64,000 nucleotides of DNA from Zhengella sedimenti (GCF_046506625.1 NZ_JBKFFP010000001.1:1085094-1149093), one strand, 5' to 3'; positions 16,621-25,822 are shown, numbered from the stretch's first letter. Numbers and translations are program-made. Notes: generated from the sequence alone by a model not told the origin.

Positions 16621-16911
16621 ATGGCTGAGATTCCCCATCTTCTCGTCCACGAGCAGGCCGACAATGTCGGCGTGGTCGTCGTCGAAGGCCTCAAGGCCGG
16701 CACCGACATGCTGTGCTGCATCACCCATGACAATTCGACCTTCCGCCTGACCGCCAAGGCTGATGTGCCGATCGGCCACAAGATTGCGCTCAAGGACCTC
16801 AAGGCCGGTGACACGGCGATCAAGTACGGCGAGGATATCGGCAAGATCATCGCCGACATCGAGCAGGGCGGCCACGTCCACACCCACAATTGCAAGACCA
16901 AGCGCTGGTAA
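16621..16911 (+). CDS. suyA: (R)-sulfolactate sulfo-lyase, small subunit
   Basis: This 96-residue SAF-domain protein matches the N-terminal part of the altronate dehydratase (UxaA) family. It contains VGVVVVEGLKAGTD and a histidine-rich C-terminal end (GGHVHTHNC). With SuyB it cleaves (R)-sulfolactate to pyruvate and sulfite, the C-S bond-breaking step. The two subunits are separate, adjacent genes, as in known suyAB loci. The TRAP and HpsN-like genes upstream and the exporter downstream support sulfolactate over altronate or galactarate. Confidence 0.9.
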   Translation: MAEIPHLLVHEQADNVGVVVVEGLKAGTDMLCCITHDNSTFRLTAKADVPIGHKIALKDLKAGDTAIKYGEDIGKIIADIEQGGHVHTHNCKTKRW

Positions 16912-16922
16912 GGATCGCGATC

Positions 16923-18104
16923 ATGGCTTCGAAATATTCCAATATCACAATCCAGGGCTACCGCCGCGAGAACGGCCGGGTCGGCGTGCGCAACCACGTG
17001 GTCATCCTGCCGCTGGACGACATTTCCAACGCCGCCTGCGAGGCGGTGGCCAACAACATCAAGGGCACGATGGCCATTCCCCATGCCTATGGCCGGCTCC
17101 AGTTCGGGGAAGACCTGGAACTGCATTTCCGCACGATCATCGGCACGGGCGCCAATCCGAACGTGGCGGCCTGCGTCGTGATCGGCATCGAGCCCGGCTG
17201 GACGCAGCGCGTCGTTGACGGCATCGCCGCGACGGGCAAGCCCGTGGCCGGCTTCTCCATCGAGCAGAACGGCGACCTCAAGACGATCATGGACGCCTCG
17301 CGCAAGGCCAAGGAATTCGTCCATTTCGCGACCGAACTTCAGCGCGAGGAATGCTCCATTTCCGAGCTCTGGGTATCGACCAAGTGCGGCGAGAGCGACA
17401 CCACCACCGGCCTGGGCTCCTGCCCGACCGTCGGCAACATGTATGACAAGCTGCTGCCCGAGGGCATCTACGGCTGCTTCGGCGAAACCTCCGAGATCAC
17501 CGGCGCCGAGCACATCTGCAAGGCCCGCGCGATCAACGAAGAGGTGGGCGAGCGCTGGTACAAGATGTGGAAGGCCTACCAGGACGAGGTGATCTTCGCC
17601 CACCAGACCGACGACCTGTCCGACAGCCAGCCGACCAAGGGCAACATCGAGGGCGGCCTGACGACCATCGAGGAAAAGGCGCTCGGCAATCTCGAGAAAA
17701 TAGGGCGCACCTCGAAATACATCGACATCCTGGGACCAGCCGAAGCGCCGCAGTCGGGCAAGGGACTGTATTTCATGGATTCCTCGTCGGCCGCGGCCGA
17801 ATGCGTCACCCTGATGGCCGCCGGCGGCTATGTGATCCACACCTTCCCCACCGGGCAGGGCAACGTGATCGGCAATCCCATCGTGCCGGTCATCAAGATC
17901 ACCGCCAACCCGCGCACGGTGCGCACCATGAGCGAGCATGTCGACGTCGATGTCTCGGGCATCCTGCGCCGCGAGATGACCATCGACGAGGCCGGTGACG
18001 AACTGATCGACATGATCCGCCGGACCGCCAATGGCCGCAACACCGCTGCCGAGGCGCTGGGGCACCGGGAATTCTCGATGACCAAGCTTTACCGCAGCGC
18101 CTGA
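16923..18104 (+). CDS. suyB: (R)-sulfolactate sulfo-lyase, large subunit
   Basis: The protein has 393 residues and is the UxaA-type large subunit. It begins with GYRRENGRVGVRNHVVILP and contains KCGESDTTTGLGSCPTVGNM, a cysteine-bearing iron-site motif of this family, and the late FPTGQGNVIGNPIVPVIKI. The start at 16923 has AAGGA nearby and lies 11 bases after suyA. The reaction releases sulfite, so a sulfite sink is needed; the next gene is a putative sulfate exporter. It ends the desulfonation part of the operon. Confidence 0.92.
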   Translation: MASKYSNITIQGYRRENGRVGVRNHVVILPLDDISNAACEAVANNIKGTMAIPHAYGRLQFGEDLELHFRTIIGTGANPNVAACVVIGIEPGWTQRVVDGIAATGKPVAGFSIEQNGDLKTIMDASRKAKEFVHFATELQREECSISELWVSTKCGESDTTTGLGSCPTVGNMYDKLLPEGIYGCFGETSEITGAEHICKARAINEEVGERWYKMWKAYQDEVIFAHQTDDLSDSQPTKGNIEGGLTTIEEKALGNLEKIGRTSKYIDILGPAEAPQSGKGLYFMDSSSAAAECVTLMAAGGYVIHTFPTGQGNVIGNPIVPVIKITANPRTVRTMSEHVDVDVSGILRREMTIDEAGDELIDMIRRTANGRNTAAEALGHREFSMTKLYRSA

Positions 18105-18166
18105 CGCTGCCGGTACGACATTTCCGCCCGGCCTTTCGCCGGGCGGCCCACCCGAGCGGAACACCC

Positions 18167-19177
18167 ATGGCTAGTTTCTCCCTGTCGTCGGCGCGCGCAC
18201 GCGCCTCGGACCTCTTCCCCGGCGTTCTGCTTGCACTGACCGTTGCCGTCGCGGCGAAGTTCCTTTCCGAGCATTACGGCGCGCCGGTCATGCTGTTTGC
18301 CCTGCTGATCGGCATGGCCTTTCACTTCCTGGCGCAAGAGGCGCGCTGCAAGCCGGGGATCGAATTCGCCTCCCGCACGCTCTTGCGCGCCGGCATCGTC
18401 CTGCTCGGCGCCCGCATCACCTTCGGCGACATTGCCTCCATCGGGGTTTCCGGTCTCCTCACCGTCATCTGCCTGCTCGCGCTGACCATTGCGAGCGGGT
18501 TCGTCTGCGCCCGCCTGTTCAGCCGCGGCTGGCGCTTCGCGCTGCTGACCGGCGGATCGGTGGCGATCTGCGGCGCTTCCGCCGCGCTGGCCATTGCCTC
18601 GGTCATCCCCCACAACGACAAGACGGAGCGCAACCTCCTCTTCACGGTGGTTGCCGTCACCACGCTTTCGACGATCGCCATGATCGTCTATCCTGTCTTC
18701 TTCTCCCTCATGGGGCTGACAGACATCCAGAGCGGCTTCCTGATCGGCGCGACCGTGCATGACGTGGCTCAGGTCGTCGGCGCGGGCTATTCCATTTCCA
18801 CCGAAGCTGGCGACATGGCGACCATCGTCAAGCTGCTCCGTGTGACAATGCTGCCGGTCGTCCTGCTCGCCATCGCCATAACGCTTTCCTCGCGGGCTGG
18901 CGCCGGCGGCAAGATCCGCCTGCCGGCCTTCGTCATCGGCTTCGTTGCGGTCGCGGCGGCCAACAGCTTCCACGTCATCCCGCAGGCGGTCTCCGGTGGC
19001 GCAGCCGCGCTGTCGTCCTGGCTGCTTGTGACCGCGATCGCCGCCCTCGGCGTGAAGACGAACATGAAAGCAATGCTGAACCTTGGATGGCGCCATTCCG
19101 CCGTTGTGGTGGTTGAAACGCTTTTCCTGCTCGCCATGGCGCTTGTTGCGCTGGAAAGCGGACTTGTACCGGGATAA
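18167..19177 (+). CDS. YeiH/UPF0324-type putative sulfate exporter
   Basis: The protein has 336 residues and about ten membrane segments, and belongs to the PF03601 family. Visible motifs are LRAGIVLLGARITFGDI, GGSVAICGASAALAIASVI and GFLIGATVHDVAQVVGAGYSIS. The molecular function of the family is not well established; it is commonly named 'putative sulfate exporter' because it occurs in sulfonate loci. It lies 62 bases after suyB in the same direction. Export of sulfite or sulfate made by SuyAB is the obvious role and is inferred from position. Confidence 0.82.
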   Translation: MASFSLSSARARASDLFPGVLLALTVAVAAKFLSEHYGAPVMLFALLIGMAFHFLAQEARCKPGIEFASRTLLRAGIVLLGARITFGDIASIGVSGLLTVICLLALTIASGFVCARLFSRGWRFALLTGGSVAICGASAALAIASVIPHNDKTERNLLFTVVAVTTLSTIAMIVYPVFFSLMGLTDIQSGFLIGATVHDVAQVVGAGYSISTEAGDMATIVKLLRVTMLPVVLLAIAITLSSRAGAGGKIRLPAFVIGFVAVAAANSFHVIPQAVSGGAAALSSWLLVTAIAALGVKTNMKAMLNLGWRHSAVVVVETLFLLAMALVALESGLVPG

Positions 19178-19206
19178 CGGATAGTGCAGCGCAGGAGTGG
19201 GCCAGC

Positions 19207-20229
19207 ATGAGTGACATCGACATCCGGATGGAAACCGGGGAGGCGGAGGCCCTGATCGCGCGGGTCCTGCAGCAAAGCGGCACGGCGCCAGACAATGCGG
19301 CCAGTGTGGCCAGGGCGCTTGTCGCGGCGGAAGTGGACGGACAGGCGGGACACGGGTTTTCGCGCGTCGCCGCCTATGCCGCCCAGGCGAAATCCGGGAA
19401 GGTGGCCGGGCATGCGGTCCCGCGCATCGAAACGGGCGCGGCGGCGCTGCTCAATGTCGATGCGGGAAACGGCTTTGCCTTCCCGGCCATCGATGCCGCC
19501 ATCGACGCGCTGACCGCTCTTGTGCCTGCCACCGGCGTGGCGGCCGCATTCATCCGCCGTTCGCACCATTGCGGGCAGCTTGGAGCCCATGTCGAGCGCC
19601 TTGCAAATCACGGCTTCGTTGCCCTGATGATGGCCAACAGCCCGCCGGCGATGGCGCCCTGGGGCGGTGCGGCCGCGTTGTTCGGCACCAACCCGATCGC
19701 CTTTGCCGCGCCGCGCCGCGAGGGGTTGCCTCTCGTCATCGATCTTTCGCTCTCCAAGGTGGCGCGCGGCAAGGTGATGGCGGCGTCCAAGCTGGGCAAG
19801 CCGATCCCGGAAGGCTGGGCGCTTGACAGCGAAGGCCGGCCGACAACCGACCCTGACGCCGCGCTGAAGGGCACCATGCTGCCGGCGGGCGACGCCAAGG
19901 GCGCGATGCTGGCGCTTATCGTCGAAATCCTGGCGGGTACGCTGACTGGCGCCAACCACTCCTTCGAGGCAACGTCGTTCTTCGATGCGGAGGGGGCGCC
20001 ACCCGGTGTCGGGCAGATCCTGATTGCCTTCGATCCGGGGCGGACAGCGGGTCCCGGTTTCCCCGGGCGGCTGGAAATGCTGCTTGCGGCGATGACGGAT
20101 CAGGAGGGGGTGCGCCTGCCCGGTTCAAACCGGGCCCTGCGGCGCGAGGCGGCAGCGCGCGATGGCGTGAGGATCCCGGCGAAACTCCATGCCGAGATCA
20201 TGGCCCTGGCCGGATCATTGCCTGACTAG
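19207..20229 (+). CDS. Malate/L-lactate dehydrogenase-family oxidoreductase, probable sulfolactate dehydrogenase (ComC-like)
   Basis: The protein has 340 residues of the Ldh2 family, with RRSHHCGQLGAHVE around the catalytic histidine and the FGTNPIAFAAPR nucleotide-binding segment. ComC, in this family, interconverts (R)-sulfolactate and sulfopyruvate. In several bacteria it works with an (S)-specific enzyme (SlcC) so that both enantiomers reach SuyAB. No SlcC-like gene is visible here. It is the last gene of the plus-strand operon. A GC-rich inverted repeat (20229-20235 with 20255-20261) spans the convergent gene end. Confidence 0.83.
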   Translation: MSDIDIRMETGEAEALIARVLQQSGTAPDNAASVARALVAAEVDGQAGHGFSRVAAYAAQAKSGKVAGHAVPRIETGAAALLNVDAGNGFAFPAIDAAIDALTALVPATGVAAAFIRRSHHCGQLGAHVERLANHGFVALMMANSPPAMAPWGGAAALFGTNPIAFAAPRREGLPLVIDLSLSKVARGKVMAASKLGKPIPEGWALDSEGRPTTDPDAALKGTMLPAGDAKGAMLALIVEILAGTLTGANHSFEATSFFDAEGAPPGVGQILIAFDPGRTAGPGFPGRLEMLLAAMTDQEGVRLPGSNRALRREAAARDGVRIPAKLHAEIMALAGSLPD

Positions 20230-20237
20230 GCGGCCCT

Positions 20238-20423
20238 TCAAGCGGGTGCGGAACGGCCGCCGGGATCGCTCATCTTCTTCGTTGCCGTGACGGGACTTGA
20301 ACCATCGTTCAGCAGTTCAAGACATTGCGAACAACGGATTTCCTCGACAAGTGAAATGTCACCTTCGACCACGATATGATTGACGGTTCCGCAAGTGGAA
20401 CAGGTCAATGCGTGCGAACGCAT
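20238..20423 (-). CDS. Small protein with two CxxC pairs (zinc-ribbon-like)
   Basis: The 61-residue protein has CSTCGTVNH near residue 8 and IRCSQC near residue 30, which suggests one structural zinc site, followed by a charged, probably disordered tail. The ATG at 20423 is preceded by AAAGGAG; an in-frame TTG lies 6 bases further upstream. I do not recognise the family. It faces the dodecin gene divergently and converges on the sulfonate operon. Its size makes it uncertain, but the ribosome-binding site and paired cysteines favour a real gene. Confidence 0.55.
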   Translation of the reverse strand: MRSHALTCSTCGTVNHIVVEGDISLVEEIRCSQCLELLNDGSSPVTATKKMSDPGGRSAPA

Positions 20424-20703
20424 TCGCAAGCTCCTTTCTGCCCTTGAGGCGGGAGCTCAGACCCGGTTGGAAAGGGAAATGTCTCTCAGGCATCGGCTGC
20501 CGTATCGAATGCCGATGATGAGCGATCTGTAGCATTTTCCGGCCTTCGAGGCGAATCCCGTCCAAAGCCGATCGCCTTACCGAACGGAAAGCCGTCCTAT
20601 GCGTGAACGCACGCCACGGGCAGGTTCGGCAAAGAAATGCGACCTCCCAGGGAACATCGAAGCCCAGCGGCCATTGGACCGGGAAGAACCAGAGGAGGTT
20701 ATC

Positions 20704-20904
20704 ATGTCTGTTGCCCGTACAACGGAAATCAGTGCGTCGGGTTCAAGTTTTGACAATGCGATCCAGAATGGCGTCGAGCGCGCCACCAGGACGTTGAAGA
20801 ATGTCGAACAGGTCTGGGTAAAAGACATCAAGGCCCGGATCTCGAACGGAAACGTCGACGAATACAGGGTCGACATGAAGGTGAGCTTCGTTCTCGACGA
20901 CTGA
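20704..20904 (+). CDS. Dodecin family flavin-binding protein
   Basis: This 66-residue protein shows the dodecin pattern SVARTTEISASGSSFDNAIQ (residues 2-21), then VWVKDIKA and a final VDMKVSFVLDD strand. Dodecins form hollow 12-mers that store or buffer flavins or CoA. The ATG at 20704 follows AGAGGAGG. It stands as a single gene 80 bases before the SDR/VKOR fusion. Confidence 0.88.
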   Translation: MSVARTTEISASGSSFDNAIQNGVERATRTLKNVEQVWVKDIKARISNGNVDEYRVDMKVSFVLDD

Positions 20905-20984
20905 TTGCTTGGCCCCACGGACGCGCGAGGCAAGCGCCTCGCGGGTCCGCCGTCATCCAGCCCGGATACACGACATCGGAGCGC

Positions 20985-23468
20985 ATGGCTGAAACGAAGA
21001 AAGCCCGTCAGAAGCCGCTGGTCCTGATCACAGGCGCCGCAGGAAACATGGGCGCGGCCGTCGTCAAGGCGCTGCGTTCGCGTTACCGCCTTGCCGGCCT
21101 CGACCTGAAGAGCGAGGGCGCGGCCTGTCCGGTCGTGGAGGTTGACCTTTCGTCCGCCGATTCCGTTCGCCTGGCGCTGGACCAGATTGCCAGGCAGCAT
21201 GGGCGCACAATCGCCTCGGTCATTCATCTTGCCGCCTATTTCGATTTTTCCGGCGAAGACCATCCGCTCTATGACAAGGTCAATGTGGAGGGCACGCGCA
21301 ACCTGCTCGAGGCGCTTCAGGATTTCGAGGTCGGCCAGTTCGTCTACTCGGGGACCATGCTGGTGCACCGGCCAGGCGAACCCGGCCTGCCCATCACGGA
21401 AAAGGCGGCGCTGGAGCCGAAATGGGCCTATCCGCAATCGAAGGCGCGCGCCGAACAGGCGATCCGCGACCATCACGGCAAGATTCCTTACGTCCTCCTG
21501 CATCTGGCCGGTCTCTATGACGAGACGGGCGCCGTTCCCACGCTTTCGCACCAGATCGCGCGCATCTATGAGCGCGATGCGAAGGCGCATGCGTATTCCG
21601 GTTCGCTGGAGACCGGGCAGGCCTTCATTCACAAGGAGGACATGGTTGATGCCTTCGTGCGCACCGTGGATCGCCGCGATGCGCTTCCCGAGGATGTCAC
21701 CATTCTCGTCGGCGAGAGCGATGCGGTCTCCTATGGCGAATTGCAGCGGCTGATTGCCGCCGAAATCCACGGAGAAGAACAATGGGACACGGTCTCCGTG
21801 CCCAAGCCGGTCGCCAGCGCCGGTGCCCGGCTGGAGGTGAAGAGCGAACCCGTCGTCCCCGACGATTTCGACCAGGGCGAAAAGCCGTTCATCCGTCCCT
21901 TCATGATCGGCATGGCCGACGACCATTACGAACTCGACACGACTTTGGCGCGCGAACTGCTTGGCTGGACGGCAAAGCACTCGATCCGGGAAACCCTCCC
22001 GCAGATGATCGAAAACCTCAAAAAGGACCCGGCGGGGTGGTACCGGCAAAACGGGATCACCTTGCCGCCCTGGATGGAAGAGGCGGAGAAGCGGAAGGCC
22101 GACCCGGAAGCGCTTCGGGCAGACGCCGAGAGACGCTTCCGTGCCGCGCACCGGCGCTCCCTGTGGGCGCCCTTCATCAACATGGGTCTCGGCGCATGGC
22201 TGATGACCAGTCCGCCGGTCCTGGGATACGAATCGGCGGCCATGGGCTGGAGCGACGGGCTCGCCGGGCTTGCCATCGTCCTTCTTTCCTTCCTCACCCT
22301 GTCCTGGCGCCTGAGCATCGTGCGCTGGGCGGTAGCCGCGGCGGGCCTGTGGGTCATGTTCGCGCCGCTCGTCTTCTGGGCGCCGACGGCGGCGGCCTAT
22401 CTCAATGGCACGTTGACTGGCGCGCTTGTCTTTGCCCTTGCCGTGGTGGTGCGGCCGCCGCCCGGCGTCAGCGTCGTGGCCGCGACCACGGGGCCGACCG
22501 TGCCGCCCGGCTGGGAATTCTCCCCGTCGAGCTGGTTCCAGCGCATGCCGATCATCTTTCTCGCGGTCGTCGGACTGCTCGTCTCGCGTTACCTGACGGC
22601 CTATCAGCTTGGCCACGTGGATGGTGTCTGGGACCCGTTCTTCGCCGGCGCGGCCGGGAATGCGAAGAATGGAACGGAAGAGATCATCACCTCGCCGGTT
22701 TCCGAGGCCTGGCCCGTGCCCGATGCCGGCCTTGGCGCGCTCACCTACATGCTGGAAATCCTCACCGGCCTGATCGGCTCGTCGCGGCGCTGGCGCACCA
22801 TGCCCTGGCTGGTCATGCTGTTCGGCATCATGATCGTGCCGCTCGGCATCGTCTCCATCACCTTCATCGTCATCCAGCCGATCCTGCTCGGCACATGGTG
22901 CACGCTGTGCCTGATGGCGGCCGCCGCCATGGTGATCCAGATTCCCTATTCGGTTGATGAACTGGTCGCGACGGGGCAGTTCCTTGCAAGGCGGCACAAG
23001 GCCGGCCGACCCGTGCTGCGCATCTTCTTCACCGGCGACACGGACGAGGGCGCCGACAGCCGGGAGGACGATGACGACTTCAATCTCTATCCCTTGCAGG
23101 CCCTGCGCGAAATGGTGATCGGCGGCGTGTCGTTTCCGTGGACGCTCGTCGCCTCTGCGGGTGTGGGGGTCTGGCTCTTGTTCACACGCCTGACGCTCGG
23201 CTCGCAGGGCGTGATGGCCAATGCCGATCACCTGGTCGGCTCGCTCGTCATCACGGTCAGCGTGACCGCGATGGCCGAGACCATGCGGCCCGTCCGCTTT
23301 CTGAACATGCTGCTGGGATCCGGGCTCATCATCGTCGCACTGGTGTCCGGCGCGACCTTGCTGCAGTTGGCCGCCAGCGTGCTGGCCGGTATGCTGCTGA
23401 TCGGCCTTGCAGTGCCGCGCGGGACGATCCGCAACAGTTACGGCTCCTGGGACCGGCTGGTCGTCTGA
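20985..23468 (+). CDS. SDR epimerase / SPW-repeat / VKOR-like membrane fusion protein
   Basis: The protein has 827 residues in three parts. Residues 10-340 are an extended SDR with ITGAAGNMGAAVV and a YPQSK catalytic motif. Residues about 390-490 are hydrophobic and look like an SPW-repeat unit. Residues about 510-680 resemble a vitamin K epoxide reductase domain with the CxxC WCTLCLMAA near residue 645, followed by more membrane helices to the C-terminus. No second cysteine pair of the VKOR loop is visible. The layout suggests a cytoplasmic NAD(P) domain tied to a membrane thiol/quinone domain. Substrate and role are unknown. A FadE-type gene follows after 77 bases. Confidence 0.8.
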   Translation: MAETKKARQKPLVLITGAAGNMGAAVVKALRSRYRLAGLDLKSEGAACPVVEVDLSSADSVRLALDQIARQHGRTIASVIHLAAYFDFSGEDHPLYDKVNVEGTRNLLEALQDFEVGQFVYSGTMLVHRPGEPGLPITEKAALEPKWAYPQSKARAEQAIRDHHGKIPYVLLHLAGLYDETGAVPTLSHQIARIYERDAKAHAYSGSLETGQAFIHKEDMVDAFVRTVDRRDALPEDVTILVGESDAVSYGELQRLIAAEIHGEEQWDTVSVPKPVASAGARLEVKSEPVVPDDFDQGEKPFIRPFMIGMADDHYELDTTLARELLGWTAKHSIRETLPQMIENLKKDPAGWYRQNGITLPPWMEEAEKRKADPEALRADAERRFRAAHRRSLWAPFINMGLGAWLMTSPPVLGYESAAMGWSDGLAGLAIVLLSFLTLSWRLSIVRWAVAAAGLWVMFAPLVFWAPTAAAYLNGTLTGALVFALAVVVRPPPGVSVVAATTGPTVPPGWEFSPSSWFQRMPIIFLAVVGLLVSRYLTAYQLGHVDGVWDPFFAGAAGNAKNGTEEIITSPVSEAWPVPDAGLGALTYMLEILTGLIGSSRRWRTMPWLVMLFGIMIVPLGIVSITFIVIQPILLGTWCTLCLMAAAAMVIQIPYSVDELVATGQFLARRHKAGRPVLRIFFTGDTDEGADSREDDDDFNLYPLQALREMVIGGVSFPWTLVASAGVGVWLLFTRLTLGSQGVMANADHLVGSLVITVSVTAMAETMRPVRFLNMLLGSGLIIVALVSGATLLQLAASVLAGMLLIGLAVPRGTIRNSYGSWDRLVV

Positions 23469-23545
23469 GGCGGGGCTGCTCCCCGGAAGGCTCCGCCCAT
23501 GGAACCGCGAGGCTGCATGGGCGTTGCCGCGTCAGGAGGAATCCC

Positions 23546-25783
23546 ATGTCCCTGCGCACATTTCGTCGAGACCATGTCACGCGGCCCATCTTCGACTGGG
23601 CAAAAAAGCAACTGCCCTCGCTGTCCGAAACGGAGCGGCAGGCGATAGAAGCCGGTGAGGTCTGGTGGGATGCCGAGCTTTTCACCGGCGATCCCGACTG
23701 GCGCAAGCTCCTCGCCACCGCACCGGCACGCCTGAACGAGAAGGAACAGGCGTTTCTGGACGGGCAGTGCGAGGAACTGTGTTCCATGCTGCACGACTGG
23801 GAGATCACGCGTGCGGGCGACCTTCCGCCCGAGGTCTGGGCCTTTCTCAAGGAGAAGCGCTTCTTCGGCATGATCATTCCGGAAAAGTATGGCGGGCTCG
23901 GCTTTTCCAACTTCGCGCATTCGCAAGTCGTGCGGCGCATTTCCACCGCGTCGATCACGGCCGGGGTCACGGTCATGGTTCCCAATTCGCTGGGGCCGGG
24001 CGAACTGCTGCTGCAATTCGGCACGCAGGAGCAGCGCGACCACTGGCTGCCGCGCCTGGCGCGCGGAACGGACGTGCCCGCCTTCGCGCTGACCAGCGAG
24101 CATGCCGGCTCCGACGCCTCTGCCATGCGCGACACGGGTGTTGTCTGCCGGGGCATGTGGAACGGCGAAGAAGTCACCGGACTGCGGCTGAACTGGTCGA
24201 AGCGCTACATCACGCTGGGGCCCGTCGCCACCGTGCTCGGGCTGGCCTTCAAGCTTCGCGATCCCGACGGCCTGCTGGGGCGCAGCGATGCAGAGGGCAT
24301 TACCTGTGCCCTCATTCCCACCCACCTGCCCGGCGTTGTCACCGGACGCCGGCACATTCCCTGCGGCCAGGCCTTCCAGAACGGCCCGACAACCGGCGAG
24401 GACGTATTCGTTCCGCTCGATCACATCATCGGCGGTCCGGAGCGGGCAGGCCAGGGCTGGATGATGCTGATGAGCGCGCTTGCGGCCGGGCGGGGCATCT
24501 CGCTGCCTTCGCTGTCGTCGGCGGCGGCCTCCAGGTCGGCCCATGCGACGGGCGCCTATGCGCGGGTACGCGAGCAGCTCGGCATTCCCGTCGGCCGTTT
24601 CGAGGGCGTGCAACGGCGCCTGGGGCGCCTTGCCGCCAATGCCTATACGCTGGATGCCGCGCGCCACCTGACCTGCGTGGGGCTCGACGAGGGCCGCAAG
24701 CTGGCGGTCATTTCCGGGATCATGAAGGCGAATGCCACGGAGCGGATGCGCGATGCCGTGGACGACGCCATGGACGTTCATGCCGGCAAGACGGTGATCG
24801 ACGGGCCAAGCAACTGGCTCGGCAATTTCCACAAGGCGGTGCCGGTCGGAATCACCGTGGAAGGCGCCAACATCCTCACCCGCAACCTGATCATCTTCGG
24901 ACAGGGCGCGATCCGGTGCCATCCTTATCTTCTCGACGAAATCCTTGCGCTCGACATGGCGGATCGCGACGCGGCGCTCGATGCCTTCGACAAGGCGTTC
25001 TGGGCCCATGCCGGTCATTCGGTGAAGACGCTGTTCCGGGCGCTTGGCCGTGCCTGGACGGGCGGAATGTTCGCGCCGGCGCCGGACGCGGGCGGGGCAC
25101 GGCGCTTCTACCGTCAGATGGGGCGCCATGCGGCAGCCTTTGCGCTGGTCTCCGATTTCGCGCTGCTGACGCTCAGCGGTTCGCTGAAACGCAAGGAAAT
25201 GCTGTCGGCGCGTCTCGGTGACGTTCTGTCCGACCTCTACCTCCTGTCGGCCGTTCTGAAACGGTGGGAGGACGAAGGGCGCCAGGCGGCCGACCTGCCG
25301 CTGGTGGAATGGGCAGCGACCGACGCCTGCGCCCGCATGCGCGCAAGCCTCGATGAAGTGCTGGCCAACCTTCCCAACCGCCCGGCCGCGCTCTTCCTGC
25401 GGGCCGTGACGCTGCCAGGCGGGTCGCGCCGGGGCCCTTCCGACGCCCTGACCCGCGAATGCGCCGAATTGCTGCTGTCCCCGTCGCCCACGCGCGACCG
25501 GCTGACGGCCGGTGTGCGCGCCGTGGCCGGCAGGGGCGCGCTTGCAACGCTGGAGGAAGCCTTCGAGGCCGTGACAGCAACCGACCGGTTTCGCAGGAAG
25601 CTGCGCGAAGCCGGCCTGAGCGCCGATGAGGCGGCGGAAAAGGGTGTGCTGACGCCCGGCGAAGAGGACGCCCTCCGGCGGGCCGAGGATCTCGTCGCGC
25701 GCGCCATTGCCGTCGACGACTTCGATCCCGCCGACATCGGACCCGCGCGCGAAAGGGAGGTCCATCGCGATGCGGCGGAATGA
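23546..25783 (+). CDS. fadE: FadE-type acyl-CoA dehydrogenase
   Basis: The 745-residue protein is a large acyl-CoA dehydrogenase like E. coli FadE (814 residues). It contains IIPEKYGGLGFSNFAHSQVV, ALTSEHAGSDASAMRDTGVV and, near residue 435, GITVEGANILTRNLIIFGQG with the catalytic glutamate. A roughly 280-residue helical C-terminal extension follows. It catalyses the first oxidation of fatty acid beta-oxidation with FAD. The ATG at 23546 has an AGGAGG site. E. coli FadE's N-terminal membrane helices are absent. Confidence 0.9.
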   Translation: MSLRTFRRDHVTRPIFDWAKKQLPSLSETERQAIEAGEVWWDAELFTGDPDWRKLLATAPARLNEKEQAFLDGQCEELCSMLHDWEITRAGDLPPEVWAFLKEKRFFGMIIPEKYGGLGFSNFAHSQVVRRISTASITAGVTVMVPNSLGPGELLLQFGTQEQRDHWLPRLARGTDVPAFALTSEHAGSDASAMRDTGVVCRGMWNGEEVTGLRLNWSKRYITLGPVATVLGLAFKLRDPDGLLGRSDAEGITCALIPTHLPGVVTGRRHIPCGQAFQNGPTTGEDVFVPLDHIIGGPERAGQGWMMLMSALAAGRGISLPSLSSAAASRSAHATGAYARVREQLGIPVGRFEGVQRRLGRLAANAYTLDAARHLTCVGLDEGRKLAVISGIMKANATERMRDAVDDAMDVHAGKTVIDGPSNWLGNFHKAVPVGITVEGANILTRNLIIFGQGAIRCHPYLLDEILALDMADRDAALDAFDKAFWAHAGHSVKTLFRALGRAWTGGMFAPAPDAGGARRFYRQMGRHAAAFALVSDFALLTLSGSLKRKEMLSARLGDVLSDLYLLSAVLKRWEDEGRQAADLPLVEWAATDACARMRASLDEVLANLPNRPAALFLRAVTLPGGSRRGPSDALTRECAELLLSPSPTRDRLTAGVRAVAGRGALATLEEAFEAVTATDRFRRKLREAGLSADEAAEKGVLTPGEEDALRRAEDLVARAIAVDDFDPADIGPAREREVHRDAAE

Positions 25784-25822
25784 GCGGGTACATCCGCGGC
25801 ACGGCCGGGGCAGTGGAACGCC

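Noticed and set aside
16621..18104. Altronate or galactarate dehydratase (UxaA/GarD)
   Set aside because: The split small and large subunits lie beside HpsN-like and exporter genes with no hexuronate enzymes, which fits SuyAB.
20577..23231. A minus-strand frame of 884 codons opposite dodecin and the SDR/VKOR fusion
   Set aside because: It has no recognisable domain and lies over a well-supported plus-strand gene.
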